Positions 43,450 to 52,531 of a DNA stretch of 61,318 bases are shown here, one piece after another. The notes under the pieces are model-generated. The model worked only from the letters and a program-made list of their open reading frames with translations, made no database searches and was not told the origin of the DNA. The stretch's first letter is position 1. Each line of letters begins with the position of its first letter. The stretch comes from an uncultured Chitinophagaceae bacterium (GTDB lineage Bacteria; Bacteroidota; Bacteroidia; Chitinophagales; Chitinophagaceae). The translations under genes and the position numbers were made by a program. Location of the stretch: contig CAIQDX010000007.1 in assembly GCA_903870685.1 (NCBI GenBank), forward strand, positions 1 to 61,318. Reading direction: 5' to 3'.

Positions 43450-44979
43450 ATGCCCTCCTTTCTTTCACTGAAAAAAAATTACGATGCATTATTGGCAGCA
43501 ATCATTGGATTCGCTGTTGTGTTGTTGTTTACACATTATGGCGGCATTGGCATTTCGCCTGATTCGATCATGTACACCAGTGTTGCGAGAAACATGAATG
43601 AAGGCAAATGGTTATTGGGTTATGATAATAAACCGATGATCTTATTTCCGGTTTTGTATCCGATATTTTTAGGTGTCATCATGTTCATTACAAGATTGGA
43701 TGTGCTTGTTTTTGCGACAGTACTAAATGGAATTTTGTTTGCAACGGTGATCTATTTAAGCGGTTGTATCATGCAAAAATTTACAACAACATCGCGTTTA
43801 TATAAAGCATTTGTGTTGTTGATCATTATTCTTTGTCCATGTTTAACAGATGTGTATTCGATGCTTTGGTCCGAAACATTATTTGTGTTTTGGGTGATCG
43901 TATTTTTTATTTTCATACATAAATATTTACAAAATACTTCAATTAAGAATTTATTGTTCATCAGCTGCATTGCAGCGTTGACTTGCATTACACGTTATGC
44001 CGGAGTTACAATTATCGGAACAGGTGGTTTATTGATATTGTGTTTTGCAGCATTGAAGTGGAAGAAAAAAATAATTCATTTACTGATATTTGGTTTCATC
44101 GGCATTTCGTTATTGACAATTAATTTATTCAGAAATCAATTATTATCAGGTTCATTTACCGGTCAACGGCAAAAAGGAGTTATTTCATTGCATACCAATA
44201 TAGAATATTTTGGTTCGGTATTAAGCGATTGGTTGCCGTTTGCATCATTTACAAAATCATTCAGTTTTTTATTGGGATTATTATTTTTAGTTGCTGCGGT
44301 CATCACATTTATTTACCGCATTGTTAAACAAACACGTTACAGCAGTTTCGAAAATATTGCAACAGCATTCTTTTTAGTGTTTGGTTGGTTCATGGTCATC
44401 AGTGCAACAGTATCGCGTTACGAATTAATCAACAGCCGTTTATTATCGCCATTATTCATTTCATTTATTTGGTTCAGTACGCAAAGTATTCCACGGATAA
44501 TAAAATTCATCAGCAATAAATTCATCAAACTATCTTTCTTTTTTGTAATGATATTTTTAGCAACAAGTTTATTAATGCAACATTATACAATTGATAAAGA
44601 AACCTATCAAAATGAGTCGGAAGGCGGTATTGGCGGTTATACTGATGATGACTGGAAAGCATCTGAAACATTGCATTACCTGAAAAATGATACAAGTTTT
44701 TTTGATAAAGATTATCCTGTCATTTCCAATGCGAATCATGCTGTTTATTTTTTTACAAGAAGATCAGTATTTTCTTTACCCGAAAAAGTGCATGCAGATA
44801 AAGTGGCATCATTGTTTGCTTTGCCAACATTCAAATTGATTTGGTTTAACAATGAAGAAAATTTTGACCTGTTAAGTTTAGAAGAAATTAAAAAGAAAAA
44901 AATAATCATTCCTATCAAAACATTTAATGATGGCAGTTTATTTTTATGCACGAATGACAGTAGTTTGGTAAAGAAGTAA
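43450..44979 (+). CDS. Polytopic membrane protein, GT-C glycosyltransferase-like
   Basis: A 509-residue integral membrane protein with about 10-11 helices and a C-terminal soluble part of some 130 residues. The first periplasmic loop holds GISPDSIMYTSVARNMNEG, resembling the conserved acidic loop of PMT/ArnT-type GT-C glycosyltransferases that use polyprenyl-linked sugars. RYAGVTIIGTGGLLIL and SRYELINSRLLSP are other distinctive segments. Function as a lipid-linked sugar transferase is a guess from topology and the acidic loop. It is monocistronic. Confidence 0.65.
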   Translation: MPSFLSLKKNYDALLAAIIGFAVVLLFTHYGGIGISPDSIMYTSVARNMNEGKWLLGYDNKPMILFPVLYPIFLGVIMFITRLDVLVFATVLNGILFATVIYLSGCIMQKFTTTSRLYKAFVLLIIILCPCLTDVYSMLWSETLFVFWVIVFFIFIHKYLQNTSIKNLLFISCIAALTCITRYAGVTIIGTGGLLILCFAALKWKKKIIHLLIFGFIGISLLTINLFRNQLLSGSFTGQRQKGVISLHTNIEYFGSVLSDWLPFASFTKSFSFLLGLLFLVAAVITFIYRIVKQTRYSSFENIATAFFLVFGWFMVISATVSRYELINSRLLSPLFISFIWFSTQSIPRIIKFISNKFIKLSFFFVMIFLATSLLMQHYTIDKETYQNESEGGIGGYTDDDWKASETLHYLKNDTSFFDKDYPVISNANHAVYFFTRRSVFSLPEKVHADKVASLFALPTFKLIWFNNEENFDLLSLEEIKKKKIIIPIKTFNDGSLFLCTNDSSLVKK

Positions 44980-45113
44980 ATTTGATTTTTTATTATACGG
45001 ATTGAACTTGTTTTTAAAAAGGTTTCGACGAGCTGCCAAGAGAGTTAGCAAAAAAACCTGAAACCCACTTACAAACAAATGATTATTTTTTGCCACTAAG
45101 AAACAAAGAATTT

Positions 45114-45587
45114 ATGTCTGAAGATTTATTGATAACAAAAGGAAACAAACAAGAACAATACGAATCTTTATTACCGCAGATAAAAGGTTTATTGGAAGGC
45201 GAGCCCGACCTCATCGCTAATTTAGCCAATGTGGCTGCCGCTTTGAGAGAACAGTTCAATTGGTTTTGGGTTGGATTTTATTTAGTGAAGAATGATGAAT
45301 TGGTATTGGGCCCATTTCAAGGACCGGTTGCTTGTACAAGAATTAAAAAAGGAAGAGGCGTTTGCGGCACAAGCTGGCAAGAAGAAAAAACATTGATAGT
45401 TGAAGATGTAGAAAAATTTCCCGGACATATTGCATGCAGCAGTTTATCGAAAAGTGAAATTGTTGTACCGCTATTTAAAAATAAAATTGTTGTTGGTGTT
45501 TTAGATGTTGACAGCGATTCGCTAAATTGTTTTGATGAAACTGATAAATTATACCTTGAAAAAATCATTCAACTTATTAATCTATAA
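45114..45587 (+). CDS. msrC: Free methionine-(R)-sulfoxide reductase (GAF domain)
   Basis: A 157-residue single-GAF enzyme that reduces free Met-R-sulfoxide. The three cysteines of the active site are conserved in GPVACTRIKKGRGVCGTSW and HIACSSLSKSEIVVP. NWFWVGFYLV and GVLDVDSDSLNCFDE are family segments. The ATG at 45114 is used; the frame runs back to a TTG at 45090, adding eight residues not seen in the family. It is followed by a terminator. Confidence 0.93.
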   Translation: MSEDLLITKGNKQEQYESLLPQIKGLLEGEPDLIANLANVAAALREQFNWFWVGFYLVKNDELVLGPFQGPVACTRIKKGRGVCGTSWQEEKTLIVEDVEKFPGHIACSSLSKSEIVVPLFKNKIVVGVLDVDSDSLNCFDETDKLYLEKIIQLINL

Positions 45588-45593
45588 AACAAA

Positions 45594-45613
45594 AATCCCG
45601 CATTAGCGGGATT
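45594..45613. terminator. Terminator after msrC
   Basis: AATCCCGC-ATTA-GCGGGATT, a tight 8-bp stem with a tetraloop and an A-run before it. The stem sequence is nearly the same as in the terminator at 506-542. It also faces the convergent GH28 gene. Confidence 0.75.
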
Positions 45614-45653
45614 CTCATTTCGGGTTCTTCTCAGAGAGGGGTTTTGCTAAAAC

Positions 45654-47150
45654 TCAATCATGTACATTAATATTTTTACAACCATGTGTATTATAAATTG
45701 GCTTGTCGGAAATGATATTTACTTTTTTCAGATCAATATCAGCAGCATCAACAGAATCAAATCCTTTGATTGATTTTATAAGAATATTCTCAAAATAAAT
45801 ATGATGCACGGGTTGTTGTGGTAATCCAACAATAGAGATGGCTTGCTTGGCACCATCACAATTAATATTGCTGATATAAAACGAAGTAAACTCGGGAACT
45901 TTATCAGCAACAGTTGTCTTAACATCTTTTATATCTTTTCCGGCAGGCACATCTTCATAATAAGTATTGAATGAAATTGCTTCATGAACAATATTCTTCA
46001 TGGTTATATTATCAACGTAAATATTTTTTACCAATCCTCCTCTGCCCGCATTGCTTTTTACACGAATGCCAATATCAGTTCCAATAAAATTACAATCACT
46101 CACATAAATATTATTCATGCCACCATCGGTATTACTGCCAATAACAAAACCGCCGTGTGCACGAAACACCGTACATTTTGCAATTAAAATATTTTCTAAC
46201 TCTGCTCCGTTACCCTTGTTACCACTGCTTTTCATGCAAATGCCATCATCGCCGGCGTTTACATTGCACTTAAATATCACAACATTTTTACAAGCACTGA
46301 TATCAATCCCATCGCCGTTTTGTGCCCACCAATCGTTATAAACACTCACGCTATTCATTGTTAGATTATTACAATGATTAGGATAAAAAACAAATTTTGG
46401 AGAGTTACGTAAAGTAATTCCTTCGATCAAAACATTATTACAATTCACTAAATACAACATGTAAGGACGCAAATATTCTCTTGCAGGAATATAATCTTCA
46501 GTAGTTGGCTTTGCTGATTTTTGTTTTAATGATTTTAAATATTCTTCTCCATTGATTGCTTCAAAATTTGGCCACCAAACTTTTCCATCTTTACTTACAA
46601 CGCCGGTTTTTGTTATTTCATTCCATTGCGAAGCTGTGGTTTTTTCTTTTTTAACCGGACGCCAGCTATCTCCTGCTCCATCAATAATTCCCTCACCGGT
46701 TATGGCAATATTTTCAAGGTCATAACCATAAATAGGTGATGCCGGTGTAAAAGTGTTACTCTTATTTCCAGCTTTAATGATTGGATATTGTGCATGATCT
46801 TTTGTAAACTGAATAATGGCACCATGTTCGAGATGCAGATCAACATTGCTTTTTAATTCTATCGGACCGGTTAACCAAGTTCCTGCCGGAACAATAACTT
46901 TACCGCCACCTGCTTTTGTACATGCATCAATTGCTTTTGCAAATGCAGTAGTGTTAAGGGTTTGAGCATCATTGACTGCTCCAAAATCTTTGATCGAAAA
47001 TTTCTTATCGGCAAATGACGGAACAACAACAGTCGGCATTTTAAATGGTGCATGCTGAATATAATAATCAATATTTTTATCCTGCGAATAAGAAATCGCA
47101 GACAATAAAAGAAATAAAAAAGTTGATACGATAAGAAGTTTTGATTTCAT
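45654..47150 (-). CDS. GH28 family polygalacturonase/rhamnogalacturonase-like enzyme
   Basis: A 498-residue secreted pectin-degrading beta-helix enzyme. The signal peptide ends SAISYSQ. The N-terminal IKDFGAVNDAQTLNT is the usual start of the helix. Catalytic aspartates are visible in QNGDGIDIS and AGDDGICMKS. The histidine loop reads RAHGGFVIGS where most members have GHG, and the RxK motif is IRVKSNAGRGG. Substrate may be homogalacturonan or a branched galacturonan; exo or endo action cannot be told. It is divergent from ispH. With the GH127 and GH-A genes it points to plant cell wall use. Confidence 0.9.
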   Translation of the reverse strand: MKSKLLIVSTFLFLLLSAISYSQDKNIDYYIQHAPFKMPTVVVPSFADKKFSIKDFGAVNDAQTLNTTAFAKAIDACTKAGGGKVIVPAGTWLTGPIELKSNVDLHLEHGAIIQFTKDHAQYPIIKAGNKSNTFTPASPIYGYDLENIAITGEGIIDGAGDSWRPVKKEKTTASQWNEITKTGVVSKDGKVWWPNFEAINGEEYLKSLKQKSAKPTTEDYIPAREYLRPYMLYLVNCNNVLIEGITLRNSPKFVFYPNHCNNLTMNSVSVYNDWWAQNGDGIDISACKNVVIFKCNVNAGDDGICMKSSGNKGNGAELENILIAKCTVFRAHGGFVIGSNTDGGMNNIYVSDCNFIGTDIGIRVKSNAGRGGLVKNIYVDNITMKNIVHEAISFNTYYEDVPAGKDIKDVKTTVADKVPEFTSFYISNINCDGAKQAISIVGLPQQPVHHIYFENILIKSIKGFDSVDAADIDLKKVNIISDKPIYNTHGCKNINVHD

Positions 47151-47304
47151 ATTTTTCGTTTACAATTCAATCGATGCTATAAAAGTAAAAACCTTGCAAG
47201 TCTTTGTATTAATTATTTACGGAATCGTTCCCGAAAAAATAGTTGAATACGAACTTTGTACCTTTACGCTTTATTATTGTAACTTTTTTTCAATCGCTTA
47301 CTGA

Positions 47305-48531
47305 ATGAAACAATTTAATGTTCCAAATATTTATCGCAGTTCACTTATCAGTGCTGTAAAACAAAAGCGCAGGATTGATGATAAGTTGAAAAAAGATTTT
47401 AGTCCAACTTTATTGGACCTAGGTTCTATTAAAATTTATTTAGCACGTCATTTTGGTTTTTGTTACGGCGTTGAAAATGCAATTGAGATTGCTTTTAATA
47501 CGATCGATGAAAATCCCGGAAAAAGAATTTTTTTATTGAGTGAGATGATCCATAATCCACAAGTAAATTCCGACCTAAAAGAAAGAGGCGTACAATTTTT
47601 ACAGGATACTTATGGCAAACAAATCATTCCTTTCGAAACAATAACCAAAGATGATATTGTTTTAATTCCTGCATTCGGAACAACATTAGATATTGAAAAA
47701 ATGTTGAAGGAAAAAGGCATTCATACCGAAAAACATAATACCACTTGTCCGTTTGTAGAAAAGGTTTGGAACCGAAGTGAACAGATCGCTGAAAAGGGCT
47801 ACAGCATTGTAGTTCATGGCAAACCAAAACATGAAGAAACAAGAGCAACTTTTTCGCATGCATCATCACATACCGCAACTGTTGTGGTAAATGACATGAA
47901 AGAAACGATCGAGCTGGCAAAATATATAACGGGTGAAAAATCAGCCGAAACTTTTTATTCTGAATTCAAAGGAAGATATTCTGAAGGATTTGATGTAGCT
48001 AAAGACCTGCAAAGAATTGGTGTTGTAAATCAAACAACACAGCTAGCATCAGATACACAAAAAATATCTGATTATCTAAAAGAAGTAATCAAACAACATT
48101 ATCATCTAACAGAAGAAGATATTGGCGAACATTTTGCCGATACAAGAGATACATTATGTTACGCTACTTACGATAATCAAACTGCAGTATCGGCCATGTT
48201 GAACACCGATGCTGATCTGGCGATTGTTATTGGCGGTTATAACAGCAGCAATACTTCTCATTTAGTTGAACTCTGTGAAAAGAAATTACCCACTTATTTT
48301 ATTGATTCTGCAGAACGAATCATTAATCAACAAGAATTAATTCATTGTGATTGGAGAACAAAAGAACAATCACATGTACAACATTTTCTTCCCGAAAATA
48401 ATATTCCTAAAGTTTTGATCACGAGCGGTGCCAGTTGTCCGGATGCATTGGTAGAAACAGTTATCAGAAAATTGGCTGCATATTATAATGCGGAAAAAGA
48501 GATCGAAGTGTTGATAGGATCTTTTAATTGA
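47305..48531 (+). CDS. ispH: 4-hydroxy-3-methylbut-2-enyl diphosphate reductase, long form
   Basis: A 408-residue iron-sulfur enzyme of the last step of the MEP isoprenoid pathway, making IPP and DMAPP. The three cluster cysteines lie in HFGFCYGVENAIE, NTTCPFVEKVW and TSGASCPDALVE. At about 400 residues, with an N-terminal extension of some 40 residues and insertions after residue 200, it belongs to the long cyanobacterial/plant-like class, not to the 310-residue proteobacterial class. This is normal in Bacteroidota. It is divergent from the GH28 gene. Confidence 0.95.
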   Translation: MKQFNVPNIYRSSLISAVKQKRRIDDKLKKDFSPTLLDLGSIKIYLARHFGFCYGVENAIEIAFNTIDENPGKRIFLLSEMIHNPQVNSDLKERGVQFLQDTYGKQIIPFETITKDDIVLIPAFGTTLDIEKMLKEKGIHTEKHNTTCPFVEKVWNRSEQIAEKGYSIVVHGKPKHEETRATFSHASSHTATVVVNDMKETIELAKYITGEKSAETFYSEFKGRYSEGFDVAKDLQRIGVVNQTTQLASDTQKISDYLKEVIKQHYHLTEEDIGEHFADTRDTLCYATYDNQTAVSAMLNTDADLAIVIGGYNSSNTSHLVELCEKKLPTYFIDSAERIINQQELIHCDWRTKEQSHVQHFLPENNIPKVLITSGASCPDALVETVIRKLAAYYNAEKEIEVLIGSFN

Positions 48532-48551
48532 AAAATAAAAGCGATGGAAAA

Positions 48552-49364
48552 TTAATATCTGTAAAAATCGCAGAACAGTTCATCGCACAATAATCCTTTT
48601 AATGTTGGGTTTGATAATACTTCGGTATAATCCATTTTCTTTCCATCCACCCAAATTGTTTTATACACTAATCTAATTCCGTGGCTGTAATCAACCCACC
48701 AATTTATATGTCCGATATATAAAGGTTGAATAGGTTTTCCGTCTAATTTATGCCAACCATAAATGGCTTCATGATTGGGCTTTGGATAACGAGAAACCTG
48801 TCCTGATAATACCACATCTTTTTTTATTCCTGCTATCAAACCCTTACGCAGCTTACGTTGGCCTTCAACAATTAAATGATGCTGCCACATAGTTACACTG
48901 CTGTCGCGAAACGCATACATGGGCACCGGTTCTAATTTTACAACAGCTTGTTGGTAAATATCATTCACCATTTTTCGGGTTGGCAAAAAACAATGAAAAC
49001 TATCGGCAATAATTTGTGCAGCCATTGGTGTTAATGGAATTCGTGCCCAGTCATTATTAGTGCCAATGCTTACATAATCGGGTGCAACAAAATAAAATGC
49101 ATGAATTTCATTTCCTGTTGCCGAATCAATGATGGAAGTATTTATTCGTACAAATTTTTTATAAAAAGATGGCATGTTACCGGAAAGAATTTCCCTCAAT
49201 GCTAAAGAATCACGTTGTTGCCATTTCCATGCAGCAACAGTTTTATAAAATGAAGTAGCACTTGTTCTTTCTGTTGATGGCTCTACAACATGCAATCGGA
49301 ATTTATGTTGTGCTTGAGAGAAATTAAATCCCAACAATAATATGATCAACAAAAAATGTTTCAT
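48552..49364 (-). CDS. Conserved hypothetical secreted protein
   Basis: A 270-residue exported protein with signal peptide MKHFLLIILLLGFNFSQAQ. The ATG at 49364 is used; the frame also has a TTG one codon earlier. The mature part is rich in Trp, Tyr and His and includes GIRLVYKTIWVDGKKMDYTE, GHINWWVDYSHG and a C-terminal pair of cysteines in CDELFCDFYRY. A histidine/aspartate-rich surface could suit an enzyme, but no family is recognised. It begins 25 bp downstream of the pcm stop on the same strand, so co-transcription is likely. Confidence 0.65.
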   Translation of the reverse strand: MKHFLLIILLLGFNFSQAQHKFRLHVVEPSTERTSATSFYKTVAAWKWQQRDSLALREILSGNMPSFYKKFVRINTSIIDSATGNEIHAFYFVAPDYVSIGTNNDWARIPLTPMAAQIIADSFHCFLPTRKMVNDIYQQAVVKLEPVPMYAFRDSSVTMWQHHLIVEGQRKLRKGLIAGIKKDVVLSGQVSRYPKPNHEAIYGWHKLDGKPIQPLYIGHINWWVDYSHGIRLVYKTIWVDGKKMDYTEVLSNPTLKGLLCDELFCDFYRY

Positions 49365-49388
49365 CAATACAAGGTAATAAAATATTTT

Positions 49389-50045
49389 CTACCCGTTTCT
49401 TCCGGTAAGCATTGGAACAAAAGAAAACAGATCGAATGATTCTTCTTTAATATTTCCATCAACTAATTTAGTAATTCGCAACATTCTTTGAGCATCACCT
49501 TCATCAACAGGAATAACCATCATACCACCCACTTTTAATTGTGTAATTAATTTGGGCGGAACATAAGGTGCCGCGGCAGTTATAATTATTTTATCGAATG
49601 GTGCATACGCTTGCAATCCTTCAAAACCATCACCATAAAAGAATTTGATGCTTGGATATTTTGATCGGAAATAAAAATTCTTATGTGCTTCGTATAATTT
49701 TTTTTGTCGCTCGATCGTATAAACCCAAGCTCCCATTTCGGCCAGAACTGTTGACTGGTAAACACTTCCTGTTCCTATCTCTAAAACTTTATCACTTTTT
49801 TTTATTTGCAATAATTGAGTTTGATATGCAACAGTGTATGGTTGTGAAATAGTTTGTCCTTCACCAATGGGAAAAGCTTTGTCTTCGTAAGCTCTTTTAT
49901 CGAAAGCAGAATCCAAAAAATAATGTCGTGGAATGGTATTGATGGCATTTAAAACATTTTCGTCGGTAATACCTTTTTCTTTTAAAAGATCTACCAATTG
50001 TTTGCGTAATCCTTTATGCTGATAACTGTCTTCGTATTTTCTCAT
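49389..50045 (-). CDS. pcm: Protein-L-isoaspartate O-methyltransferase
   Basis: A 218-residue repair methyltransferase that methylates L-isoaspartyl residues in damaged proteins with SAM. The class I SAM-binding motif reads VLEIGTGSVYQSTVL, with valine where most Pcm proteins have the second glycine (GSGYQ). EGQTISQPYTVAYQTQLL contains the conserved substrate segment. The rest (ERQKKLYEAHKN, FDKIIITAAAP) is typical. An ATG at 50045 is used; the longer frame starts with TTG. It lies upstream of the secreted hypothetical on the same strand. Confidence 0.9.
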   Translation of the reverse strand: MRKYEDSYQHKGLRKQLVDLLKEKGITDENVLNAINTIPRHYFLDSAFDKRAYEDKAFPIGEGQTISQPYTVAYQTQLLQIKKSDKVLEIGTGSVYQSTVLAEMGAWVYTIERQKKLYEAHKNFYFRSKYPSIKFFYGDGFEGLQAYAPFDKIIITAAAPYVPPKLITQLKVGGMMVIPVDEGDAQRMLRITKLVDGNIKEESFDLFSFVPMLTGRNG

Positions 50046-50107
50046 AGACAAAGCAAATCTAATTAAAGCATAAATGATTTATTACAATTCCGGACATTGT
50101 GAAAAGA

Positions 50108-50140
50108 AAAATGCTGTACAAAATTTTTGCACAGCATTTT
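50108..50140 (-). terminator. Terminator after phosphohexomutase
   Basis: AAAATGCTGT / ACAGCATTTT, a 10-bp perfect stem whose centre (CAAAATTTTTG) can pair further. It lies between the mutase stop and the pcm start. Confidence 0.8.
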
Positions 50141-50159
50141 ATAATTATGATTTTGAAAT

Positions 50160-51887
50160 TTATTTCAATCTCATGCTTTCAATAATGCCTTTTATTTTAT
50201 TTTCCAGCTCAACATATTTTGTATCAAACTCAGCTTTATTATTTAGTGTGGTTTTTACGCTGAAATAGAATTTAATTTTTGGTTCGGTACCTGAAGGGCG
50301 TGCCGAAATTTTACTTCCATCTTCGGTAATAAATTGTAGTACATTACTTTTTGGCAATTCAATTTTCCAGCTTTCACCGGTAATTAAATTCTTACCAACA
50401 GAAAGTTCGTAATCCAGTAACTGCGCCACTTTGCTGCCATTGATAACAGACGGCGGGTTATTGCGATAACCTTCCATCATATCAGCAATTTCTTTCTGAC
50501 CATTCATTCCTTTCTTGGTGATACTGATCAAATTTTCGTAATAAAATCCGTATTGAATATAGAGTTCGATTAATTTATCGAACAATGTTTTTCCATTTTC
50601 TTTTTCATAAGCAGCCATTTCGCAGATCAATGCAACAGCACTAACAGAATCTTTATCGCGAACTTTATCACCGATCATCAATCCAAAACTTTCTTCACCA
50701 CCAACAATATAATTTTCTTTGCCTTCTTGTTCTAAAATTAAAGATGCGATCCATTTAAAACCGGTAAGAACGGAATAATATTTTACACCGTTTTGATTAC
50801 TTACTTCTCTTGCCATTTCGGTTGACACAATGGTAGAAACCGCAATATCATTGGGTTGTGTAAGACCTTTCTTTTTTCTTGCTTCCAGCATATATGCGAA
50901 TGCCAATATCAAAGTTTGGTTTCCGTTCATCAATACCCATTCGCCTTTATGATTTTTTACACCAACACCAACACGATCCGCATCAGGGTCTGTTCCCAAT
51001 AAAATATCAGCATTTAATTCTTTGGCTTTTTTCAAACCAATGCTCATTGTTTCACTTTCTTCGGGATTGGGATAAATAACTGTAGGAAAATTTCCATCGG
51101 GTGTTGCTTGTTCTTCAACAATAGACACATTAGTGAAACCCAATGCCTGCAATGCTTTCGGCACCAATGTGATTCCGGTACCATGAATAGGTGTGTACAC
51201 AATTTTAAGATCATGTTGTTTGGCAATCACTTCAGGATATACACTTAATCCTTTCACCATTTCAATATATTTATCATCCATCTCTTTACCGATAATAGTA
51301 ATATTTACTTCGCCTCCACTCCATTTAACATCATTCACACTTGCAATTGCCTCCACTTCTTTAATTACATTTTTATCGTGTGGCGAAACCAATTGTGCAC
51401 CATCGTCCCAATAAGCTTTATAGCCATTATATTCTTTTGGATTATGCGATGCGGTACAAACCACACCTGCTTTACATCCTAAAGTTCTTATCGCGAAACT
51501 TAGTTCCGGCGTTGGTCTTAGGGCTTCAAATAAAAACACTTTAATACCATTCGATGCAAAAACATTTGCGGTTGTTTCGGCAAAGAAGCGTCCGTTATTT
51601 CTGCTGTCGTGTGCAATAGCAACTTTTATTTCTACGCCCGGAAAACTCTTTTTTAAATAATTAGCAAAGCCTTGCGTTGCCATTCCAACAGTATATTTAT
51701 TCATTCGGTTGGTACCAACACCCATGAGTCCACGAAGTCCGCCGGTACCAAATTCAAGGCTCTTGTAAAATGATTCTTCTAATTCGGAAGGATTTGATTC
51801 TTGTAATTTTTTAATTTGATCTTTTGTGTCAGCATCATAATTTCCGTTAAGCCACACATTAATGTTTTTCAAAGTAGCAGCATCCAT
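50160..51887 (-). CDS. pgm: Phosphoglucomutase/phosphomannomutase-type phosphohexomutase
   Basis: A 575-residue alpha-D-phosphohexomutase interconverting hexose 1- and 6-phosphates. The phosphoserine loop is VCTASHNPKEYNG, the magnesium loop is LGTDPDADRVGV, the sugar-binding loop is GGEESFG, and the phosphate-binding loop is RPSGTEPKIKF. It is of the long bacterial type (about 570 residues). Likely supplies glucose-1-phosphate for glycogen or nucleotide sugars. A separate unit with its own terminator, 62 bp from the phosphoribosyltransferase gene. Confidence 0.93.
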   Translation of the reverse strand: MDAATLKNINVWLNGNYDADTKDQIKKLQESNPSELEESFYKSLEFGTGGLRGLMGVGTNRMNKYTVGMATQGFANYLKKSFPGVEIKVAIAHDSRNNGRFFAETTANVFASNGIKVFLFEALRPTPELSFAIRTLGCKAGVVCTASHNPKEYNGYKAYWDDGAQLVSPHDKNVIKEVEAIASVNDVKWSGGEVNITIIGKEMDDKYIEMVKGLSVYPEVIAKQHDLKIVYTPIHGTGITLVPKALQALGFTNVSIVEEQATPDGNFPTVIYPNPEESETMSIGLKKAKELNADILLGTDPDADRVGVGVKNHKGEWVLMNGNQTLILAFAYMLEARKKKGLTQPNDIAVSTIVSTEMAREVSNQNGVKYYSVLTGFKWIASLILEQEGKENYIVGGEESFGLMIGDKVRDKDSVSAVALICEMAAYEKENGKTLFDKLIELYIQYGFYYENLISITKKGMNGQKEIADMMEGYRNNPPSVINGSKVAQLLDYELSVGKNLITGESWKIELPKSNVLQFITEDGSKISARPSGTEPKIKFYFSVKTTLNNKAEFDTKYVELENKIKGIIESMRLK

Positions 51888-51948
51888 GATTATAAATTTT
51901 AGAATTGAATTTTATTATTGAACAACAAGTTTAAGAAGATTTGTTTAA

Positions 51949-52449
51949 TTAATTTACAAATGCACCCAACACTTCGCCATCTTTTACTTCAACCTGAATA
52001 TGGTCTTGCAAAGTTGTGGAAATTGATAAGCCAACATAATCGGGTTTGGCAGGATACAATTTATGCATTCTTTCTACCAATACCAAAGTTTGAATTCTTT
52101 TGGGATGAAAGCTGAGCAAGGGTTTCAGCATATATAATAATGTTTTTCCGCTGTTAGCAACATCATCTACGATGATAATATTTTTATTGTCGAAATTAAT
52201 TTCTTCACTCAATAAAATATCAACCGGAAGGTCTTTATTCAAACTTGCAGAAATTACCTTAAACGGAATTGATAAATATGGTTTTAAGAACTCTGCAATT
52301 TTTTCTGCTATTACCAAACCATTTGTTTTAACGCCGATGATGAAAAGTTCGGCATCATCACCTTCCAATTGTTCGGCAATTTCCAAAGCCAATCTTTGTA
52401 ATTTATAAGATGCTTCTTCTTGTGTAAGTATGTAATTTTTTTCCGCCAT
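51949..52449 (-). CDS. PyrR-like phosphoribosyltransferase
   Basis: A 166-residue type I phosphoribosyltransferase. The PRPP-binding motif is NIIIVDDVANSGKTLLY near residue 92, and FIIGVKTNGLVIAEKIAE is the upstream loop. Size and layout resemble PyrR or hypoxanthine-type transferases rather than Upp. A role in pyrimidine regulation or uracil/purine salvage is possible; no attenuator or pyr gene lies nearby. Confidence 0.8.
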   Translation of the reverse strand: MAEKNYILTQEEASYKLQRLALEIAEQLEGDDAELFIIGVKTNGLVIAEKIAEFLKPYLSIPFKVISASLNKDLPVDILLSEEINFDNKNIIIVDDVANSGKTLLYMLKPLLSFHPKRIQTLVLVERMHKLYPAKPDYVGLSISTTLQDHIQVEVKDGEVLGAFVN

Positions 52450-52519
52450 AATTAAAATTTCATAGTCAAATGTAATAACAACCTTGCAACCTGCAATTCA
52501 AATCATTTATCTTAGCGTA

Positions 52520-52527
52520 TAACTTTG
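52520..52527 (+). promoter_or_regulatory. Candidate -7 promoter, near-leaderless
   Basis: TAACTTTG, an exact TAnnTTTG match, lies only 4 nt before the ATG of the Fe-S protein gene. If used, the transcript would begin almost at the start codon, which implies leaderless or very short-leader translation. Confidence 0.4.
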
Positions 52528-52531
52528 CCTT

